Source of the DNA: an uncultured Gammaproteobacteria bacterium
GTDB lineage: Bacteria > Pseudomonadota > Gammaproteobacteria > UBA6429 > Thiohalophilaceae
DNA length: 64,000 bases
Assembly: GCA_937967995.1 (NCBI GenBank)
Contig: CALBTB010000003.1
Span: 62,001 to 126,000 of the forward strand
Direction: 5' to 3'
Each line of letters opens with the position of its first letter. Position 1 is the stretch's first letter. The position numbers and the translations under genes are program-made. The notes under the pieces are model-generated. The model worked only from the letters and a program-made list of their open reading frames with translations, made no database searches and was not told the origin of the DNA. Of the stretch, positions 59,757-64,000 are shown one piece after another.

Positions 59757-60386
59757 ATGCTCTATCTTACACATAATCCCATACAAAAACACAGGCCCTG
59801 GAACAAGGGGAAGCTCACAGGTCAGAAACCGCCCCTCAAATTGAAGGAAATTTGGGCCATTCGAATCCGTCTACAGCTCAGTGGTAACTATCGCCAGCTG
59901 GCCCTATTCAATACGGCCATTGATAGTAAATTGCGTAGTTGTGACCTGGTCAAGCTGCGTGTCCGCGATGTCTCGCATGGGGATACCATCGTCAAACGAG
60001 CCATGATTATGCAACAAAAAACCCAGCAGCCCGTCCAATTTGAGATAACGGAGCAAACACGCACTGCCCTCCAAAAACTCATTGAAACAGACAACCTCAG
60101 TTACAACGACTATCTCTTTCATTCGAGACGGACTTCTTCTGAACATTTATCAACACGCCAATATATGCGTATTGTGAAGTTCTGGGTAAGAAGTATTGGG
60201 TTAGATCCCGCTGATTACGGCACACATACGATGCGCCGAACCAAACCAACATTGATCTACAAGCGAACCAAGAATCTGCGCGCAGTTCAGTTGTTGTTAG
60301 GTCATACCAAGCTGGAAAGCACAGTGAGGTATTTGGGTATTGAAGTGGATGATGCTCTGGAAATGGCTGAGCAAACTGAAGTCTAG
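59757..60386 (+). CDS. solo tyrosine recombinase
   Basis: A 209-residue tyrosine recombinase lacking the usual N-terminal arm- and core-binding domains. Catalytic residues are in place: first Arg in SKLRSCDLVKL, His-x-x-Arg in THTMRRTK, the later His in LLGHTKLEST, and the Tyr nucleophile in VRYLGIE. AGGAGG precedes the ATG. The opening YLTHNPIQKHRPWNKGKL is that of a small integrase found as single copies in many gammaproteobacteria. It lies between exact 11-bp inverted repeats and near stem-loops, so it may move itself or act on repeated sites. Confidence 0.88.
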   Translation: MLYLTHNPIQKHRPWNKGKLTGQKPPLKLKEIWAIRIRLQLSGNYRQLALFNTAIDSKLRSCDLVKLRVRDVSHGDTIVKRAMIMQQKTQQPVQFEITEQTRTALQKLIETDNLSYNDYLFHSRRTSSEHLSTRQYMRIVKFWVRSIGLDPADYGTHTMRRTKPTLIYKRTKNLRAVQLLLGHTKLESTVRYLGIEVDDALEMAEQTEV

Positions 60387-60398
60387 TTGTTACGAGTT

Positions 60399-60420
60399 AG
60401 CGCCCAAAGGAATGGGCGCT
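60399..60420. repeat. stem-loop after the solo integrase
   Basis: AGCGCCCA, loop AAGGAA, TGGGCGCT, a perfect 8-bp stem 12 bases after the stop. No T-run follows. Confidence 0.7.
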
Positions 60421-60430
60421 GACCGGCCAG

Positions 60431-60441
60431 AAGCGGACATT
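60431..60441 (-). repeat. right 11-bp inverted repeat around the solo integrase
   Basis: AAGCGGACATT, exact inverted mate of 59677-59687, preceded by GACCGGCCAG. Confidence 0.75.
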
Positions 60442-60506
60442 AGTGAAAACTAGGGATTATGACTTGAATTGGCCATATGTGGAAGTTCGGGAAATATCAG
60501 GCATCA

Positions 60507-61223
60507 TTATTGGATATGAGTTACATCATTCTGACCGCCACCCTGGCTATAGGGAAAATAAAACTCAATCAGACGTTGTTTGTAGTTTGCATGGTCAGTA
60601 GACGTGGCTTTGAATATGGGTTCTTGCAACATTCTAGAGTACCAGGACTGGTATTTCTGCCAATCATCACCAATTATAGGTAATTCAAAGTTCCTATAGT
60701 GACTTAGTAATAAATCGATCCTGTGAGCAAAAGGGATTAGTAGAATATCAATTATTCCCATTGAGTTACCAGAAAAGTAGGGGCTCTGATTAGGTATCTG
60801 TGAGCTCAGTAATTTCAATCCTTCTAGTAAATTTTCTCTCGATGAGTCTCGATATTTGCCTGAGTTCCTTGCTTTTAGAAAACGATAAAAATAGGGAACA
60901 ATTTTTTTATTTATATGATCTACCCAATAGCGATGTTCTGCCCGGATAGCAGGCGAATTGGGTAGGATAGGATTGAATGTAGGTTTGAGTTCCTCCAAGA
61001 ACTCAACAACACGCGTAGAATCTACAACTCTAGTTTGCTTGTTGTTCTCTTGATCGAAATATTCGATGACGGGAACTTGTGCAGTATTTCTAGAAATCTT
61101 CATCCACCAGTCAGTTTCATTGTAAGGGTCGACTTCGATCAGTTCACATTCAAGCTTTTTATGTAGCAATGTCATCCATGCTCTTTGAGCAAATGGGCAA
61201 TACCAGGCATAGTAGAATTTCAT
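60507..61223 (-). CDS. glutathione S-transferase family protein
   Basis: A 238-residue GST. The N-terminal thioredoxin-like domain begins MKFYYAWYCPFAQRAW with CPFAQ as the probable catalytic site. VPVIEYF is the cis-Pro site and VVDSTRVVEFLEE binds the glutathione gamma-glutamyl end. The C-terminal helical domain covers about 95-230. Cys at the active site suggests an omega or reductase type. It is the last gene of the mdaB-ltrA-gfa-gst run. Confidence 0.88.
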   Translation of the reverse strand: MKFYYAWYCPFAQRAWMTLLHKKLECELIEVDPYNETDWWMKISRNTAQVPVIEYFDQENNKQTRVVDSTRVVEFLEELKPTFNPILPNSPAIRAEHRYWVDHINKKIVPYFYRFLKARNSGKYRDSSRENLLEGLKLLSSQIPNQSPYFSGNSMGIIDILLIPFAHRIDLLLSHYRNFELPIIGDDWQKYQSWYSRMLQEPIFKATSTDHANYKQRLIEFYFPYSQGGGQNDVTHIQ

Positions 61224-61263
61224 CTTTGGTCTTCATTGGATATTGAGATTGTGTAAAAAATAT

Positions 61264-61665
61264 CTACTGTTTAGGAATCTGATCATCTATATCAATAATT
61301 CTTCTATCGTAATAAAAGTGCGCATTCGATTTGAACTCTTCAGGAAGCACATCGTTATTACACTTTCGTATTAATAGTTGTGAAACGAGTCTCCAGCCCA
61401 TAGCATTCGTGTTGTAAACCGTTTCTCCACAGTGCTTGCAGAATACACGTGTCATCACAAGAGTCGGATGTTTATATTCAACAATACTATCTTCTCCAGA
61501 AGTTATAGTAACTTCATCTGCATTCCATGCTGCAACAGAGTGATAAGGAACATCCAGTAGAGTTCGACAGTCTTCACAGTGGCAGTAAGCATGGACTTTT
61601 GGTGAACCAGTCATACTTAAAGATACAGCTTTACAATCACAATGAACTTGGTATTGTTTAGTCAT
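61264..61665 (-). CDS. GFA-family zinc protein
   Basis: A 133-residue protein of the glutathione-dependent formaldehyde-activating (GFA) family. Zinc-binding motifs are CDCKAV, CHCEDC and CKHCGE. Such proteins bind or condense small aldehydes with glutathione; the true activity of many members is unproven. It lies 15 bases after the ltrA-like gene and 40 bases before the gst gene. Confidence 0.85.
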   Translation of the reverse strand: MTKQYQVHCDCKAVSLSMTGSPKVHAYCHCEDCRTLLDVPYHSVAAWNADEVTITSGEDSIVEYKHPTLVMTRVFCKHCGETVYNTNAMGWRLVSQLLIRKCNNDVLPEEFKSNAHFYYDRRIIDIDDQIPKQ

Positions 61666-61680
61666 AAAATTTCTCGCTTA

Positions 61681-62823
61681 TTAGTGGTTTTCAGCTTCCA
61701 GGTATTGTTTGACATCAACTGAAAGGATTCTCTTAAAAGTTAAAAATACATAAGTCAGCATGCCTAATGTCATTCCGAGCATTGCGTATTCAATTATCGG
61801 TAAGTAACTGCTAGCGATTGTTATTCCAACACAGATGAAGATGTTAGATATGATAAGTCTTCTCCATGGAGGGAATGCATACCAGTAAGGAATCTGTTTA
61901 CCCAGGTAAAAGAAAACGAGACCAGTGATTGCAAGGAGGCTGAACGTCTCATGATCAAGATCACCTAAAATCGCATGTCGAATCATATTCGCAAGTATCA
62001 GCAGCCCCATGCAAACAAGCAAGTGAGTGAAAATTAGAATATTACCCGTAACAAGGCGTTCTGCTCTTTCCAAAATCGGGAAACTATCAAAGTATATCCA
62101 CCATATTGCACCAATTAAAAAGAACCCTGTTGAAGCGGCTAATAAGTCATGTAAATCCCAATGCTCGGTAGATAGGCTAGCGACCATTGCGATGACAGAC
62201 TCACCAAGAAGAATAATGGCAAGCAGTCCAATGCGTTCAACCAGATGATTTCTATCAATTGGACGGGCCTGGAGTTTATTCCTTAGTAATATTTGCCAGG
62301 TGATATCGATTACAATTCCGCTATAAAAAGCGATATATTTGTAAGGTGAATCTAAGAATAGCGCTAACAGTGATACCGCTGAACCAATGGTGATTGCTAC
62401 GGCAATGTCCTTTGAATATGCTAATTCCTCGGGATGTTTTGCATGTATCTTCCAGTATCGATATCCAAGCATTAAACGAACGATTGCATACAGGAAAACA
62501 AACTGACTGAAATTCTCACCTAATGAGGTTTCAGCATAAGTCGACAACACAACTAGGATGCCCATGATGAACAGGGTGAAAATTTTATGCTCCCTGTCAT
62601 CTTTATCAAAACGATTAGCAAATAAGGTATGCGTCATCCATATCCACCAAACGGGAATGAATACCAATGGGAATCGAGCAAGCTGCTCAGCACCTATGTG
62701 GCCATTATGTGTATGCGCAAGGTCATGAGTTACCACTCCGATAACGGCCACAAAGACGAGATCAAAAAATAACTCCAGCCAGGTGGCATGTCTGCCGCGT
62801 TTTTTATATTGAGATTCGAACAT
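61681..62823 (-). CDS. low-temperature-requirement A (LtrA) family membrane protein
   Basis: A 380-residue polytopic protein with about ten helices. The opening RHATWLELFFDLVFVAVI is the signature of LtrA. The function in bacteria is unclear; in Listeria it affects growth in the cold. It lies within the MdaB/GFA/GST run (28-base gap to mdaB), an unusual setting that suggests a stress role. Confidence 0.88.
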   Translation of the reverse strand: MFESQYKKRGRHATWLELFFDLVFVAVIGVVTHDLAHTHNGHIGAEQLARFPLVFIPVWWIWMTHTLFANRFDKDDREHKIFTLFIMGILVVLSTYAETSLGENFSQFVFLYAIVRLMLGYRYWKIHAKHPEELAYSKDIAVAITIGSAVSLLALFLDSPYKYIAFYSGIVIDITWQILLRNKLQARPIDRNHLVERIGLLAIILLGESVIAMVASLSTEHWDLHDLLAASTGFFLIGAIWWIYFDSFPILERAERLVTGNILIFTHLLVCMGLLILANMIRHAILGDLDHETFSLLAITGLVFFYLGKQIPYWYAFPPWRRLIISNIFICVGITIASSYLPIIEYAMLGMTLGMLTYVFLTFKRILSVDVKQYLEAENH

Positions 62824-62851
62824 GGTTTATTTCGCAGTTGCTCAGAAATAA

Positions 62852-63436
62852 TTAAAAATGTCTATCAATATGAGACTCGAATCGTTTTATATCACTTTCC
62901 ACTTGCGCATTTTTCATGACGTCATAGCAAGCAAATGTTGGCAACGATTCCATTGCAAAGAATCTGAAATTCATATGCATTGGAAAGAACAGATCATCGA
63001 CGCTTTTTCCCTGGAATAGATATTCGGAGGTGTCATTAAAGGCTTCTTCGGGGGCGTTGAAGGTCAAGGAAAGCATGTATTTCTTGCCTTGTAGTGTACC
63101 GCCTGCACCATAATTTTTTTTAGGCTCTGTGGATGTGCGACCGTCCCCATTACACAGCTCGCCACCCATGCCAGCAGTATAGACTTCATCCATATACTTC
63201 TTGAAAGTCCAGGGGACACCCATCCAATTCACGGGTGATTGAAGAAATATAATGTCAGCCCACTGATGGTTTTCCAGCTGTTCCGCGACATCTATATCCT
63301 TATCAGCTTGAACAATTCTAATTTCATGCCCTTTGGCTCCTAGTAATTGTTCAGCCTTCTCAACCATTGTCTGGTTAAGCTTGCCTTCTGAGAAAGGATA
63401 ATAGTGGTGGGCATTGATGATTAGCACATTACTCAT
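62852..63436 (-). CDS. mdaB: MdaB-like NAD(P)H quinone reductase
   Basis: A 194-residue flavodoxin-like NAD(P)H oxidoreductase. It opens VLIINAHHYYPFSEGKLN and carries the flavin motif IFLQSPVNWMGVPWTFKKYMDEVY, both typical of MdaB. It reduces quinones by two electrons, avoiding semiquinone radicals. It is the first gene of the minus-strand operon and divergent from an HxlR regulator across 112 bases. Confidence 0.88.
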   Translation of the reverse strand: MSNVLIINAHHYYPFSEGKLNQTMVEKAEQLLGAKGHEIRIVQADKDIDVAEQLENHQWADIIFLQSPVNWMGVPWTFKKYMDEVYTAGMGGELCNGDGRTSTEPKKNYGAGGTLQGKKYMLSLTFNAPEEAFNDTSEYLFQGKSVDDLFFPMHMNFRFFAMESLPTFACYDVMKNAQVESDIKRFESHIDRHF

Positions 63437-63514
63437 TCTTGATTCTCCAGGTCAGATCAAACATTGCAGTTTTAGATGAATGAGATGTATTATTACCTAC
63501 AGGTATATAAAAAC

Positions 63515-63541
63515 AACTAGTATACTTTTAGTAACCTAGTT
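63515..63541. promoter_or_regulatory. probable HxlR operator between mdaB and hxlR-type genes
   Basis: AACTAG and CTAGTT arms flank 15 bases that contain the smaller dyad TACT-TTT-AGTA. The nested palindrome lies in the divergent promoter region, just before the regulator start, and suits a dimeric winged-helix repressor controlling both genes. Confidence 0.65.
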
Positions 63542-63548
63542 TACTGAG

Positions 63549-63911
63549 ATGCCCATGAAAAGTTATATAGAAACAGACAAGAAAGGGAAAAAGTCGGTCA
63601 TTAATGCTTGTACGGAGCCTTGTGCAATAGAAAAAGGTATGAGGATGATTGGAGGTAAGTGGAAAGGATCAATCATTTATCACCTGAAAGATGAACCTGT
63701 ACGATTCAATGACCTTGCCAGGCTGCTAGGTGCAGCCAGCAAAAAGATGGTTGATCAGCGCTTGAAAGAGCTTGAAGCAGAAGGCATGGTCATTCGTAAG
63801 GTAATAAGTGATCGACCGGTTGCAGTTACCTATGAATTAACTGATTTTGGCAGGAGTGCTTTGAAAATACTGGATGATTTGCGCATTTGGTCTGAAAAGC
63901 ATATTTCTTAA
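63549..63911 (+). CDS. HxlR-family redox-type regulator
   Basis: A 120-residue winged-helix protein of the HxlR family (MIGGKWKGSIIYHL, FNDLARLLGAASKKMVDQRLKELE, and YELTDFGRSAL). Cysteines in NACTEPCAIEKG lie just before the first conserved helix, where YodB/QorR-type HxlR proteins carry the thiol that senses quinones and electrophiles. Its divergent partner is a quinone reductase, in keeping with such sensing. A second ATG at 63555 is possible. Confidence 0.9.
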   Translation: MPMKSYIETDKKGKKSVINACTEPCAIEKGMRMIGGKWKGSIIYHLKDEPVRFNDLARLLGAASKKMVDQRLKELEAEGMVIRKVISDRPVAVTYELTDFGRSALKILDDLRIWSEKHIS

Positions 63912-64000
63912 AATTTGTCAGCTTAAGGATGGTATAAGTCTTATAGCTCTCACTTATTTGACGTCTGCTATCACCGCGTGGTGATAATAGTTCATTCCTG

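Noticed and set aside
60391..60441. Integron attC site near the solo integrase
   Set aside because: GTTAG and a hairpin are present but the core GTTRRRY and paired inner sites do not fit; the gene is not an integron integrase.

Overview
The window looks like a chromosomal segment of a sulfur-oxidising gammaproteobacterium, possibly salt-adapted. The evidence is a complete soeABC-type cytoplasmic sulfite dehydrogenase operon with a DsrC/TusE-like sulfur carrier, an ATP sulfurylase (sat), a small sulfur-oxygenase-reductase-like protein, a split B12-dependent ribonucleotide reductase, and proteins of gammaproteobacterial type throughout. Taxonomy below class level is not claimed.

Layout. 1-5466 (minus): a truncated MoxR ATPase, then dsrC-like and soeC-soeB-soeA. 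5838-13634 (plus): a tightly packed operon of a membrane protein, an M20 N-carbamoyl hydrolase, a cysteine amidohydrolase, an SSS symporter with a 40-residue membrane partner, an aspartate-carbamoyltransferase-like enzyme without the usual aspartate loop, and an asparagine-synthetase-like amidotransferase. I propose that this operon makes, imports and recycles an N-carbamoyl amino-acid amide. The best candidate is the compatible solute N-alpha-carbamoyl-L-glutamine 1-amide, known from a halophilic purple sulfur bacterium. 13821-17106: two tandem orphan PstS-like binding proteins facing sat. 17250-21224: an emfourin-like inhibitor lipoprotein, an M4 metalloprotease with PKD repeats and a JDVT-type C-terminal sorting tail, and a divergent glutamic intramembrane protease that fits MrtJ. 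21296-30263 (minus): the SOR-like protein, a large hybrid histidine kinase with a response regulator, a DegP/DegQ protease and two Hsp20 chaperones.

30370-38803: a bacillosamine-type sugar cassette (pglA/E/C/D-like) lies between two diverged copies of the nrdJ control region. The left copy ends in a broken nrdJ fragment and the right copy drives the intact gene. The real nrdJ locus is split (nrdJa, nrdJb) with two small basic ORFs between the halves. Paired NrdR boxes and a DnaA box sit upstream in both copies.

38804-56370 is accessory DNA. It holds a 1791-residue nuclease-STAND ATPase (Avs-like antiviral protein), then an AT-rich Tn7-like module (XRE regulator, TnsA, TnsB, TnsC, TniQ and a small ORF). 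Cargo follows: a membrane protein, a PIN-like nuclease beside a low-molecular-weight phosphatase, an unknown protein, a Lit-like metallopeptidase split by an in-frame amber codon, and a HEPN-like protein. Transposon ends were not resolved.

56372-63911: ordinary accessory and stress genes. These are a small regulator-like protein, an AraC regulator, a Cys-nucleophile hydrolase, a membrane-anchored flavodoxin-like protein, a solo tyrosine recombinase bracketed by an 11-bp inverted repeat, and an electrophile/quinone-defence operon (MdaB, LtrA, GFA, GST) divergent from an HxlR regulator. No tRNA, rRNA or CRISPR array was seen.
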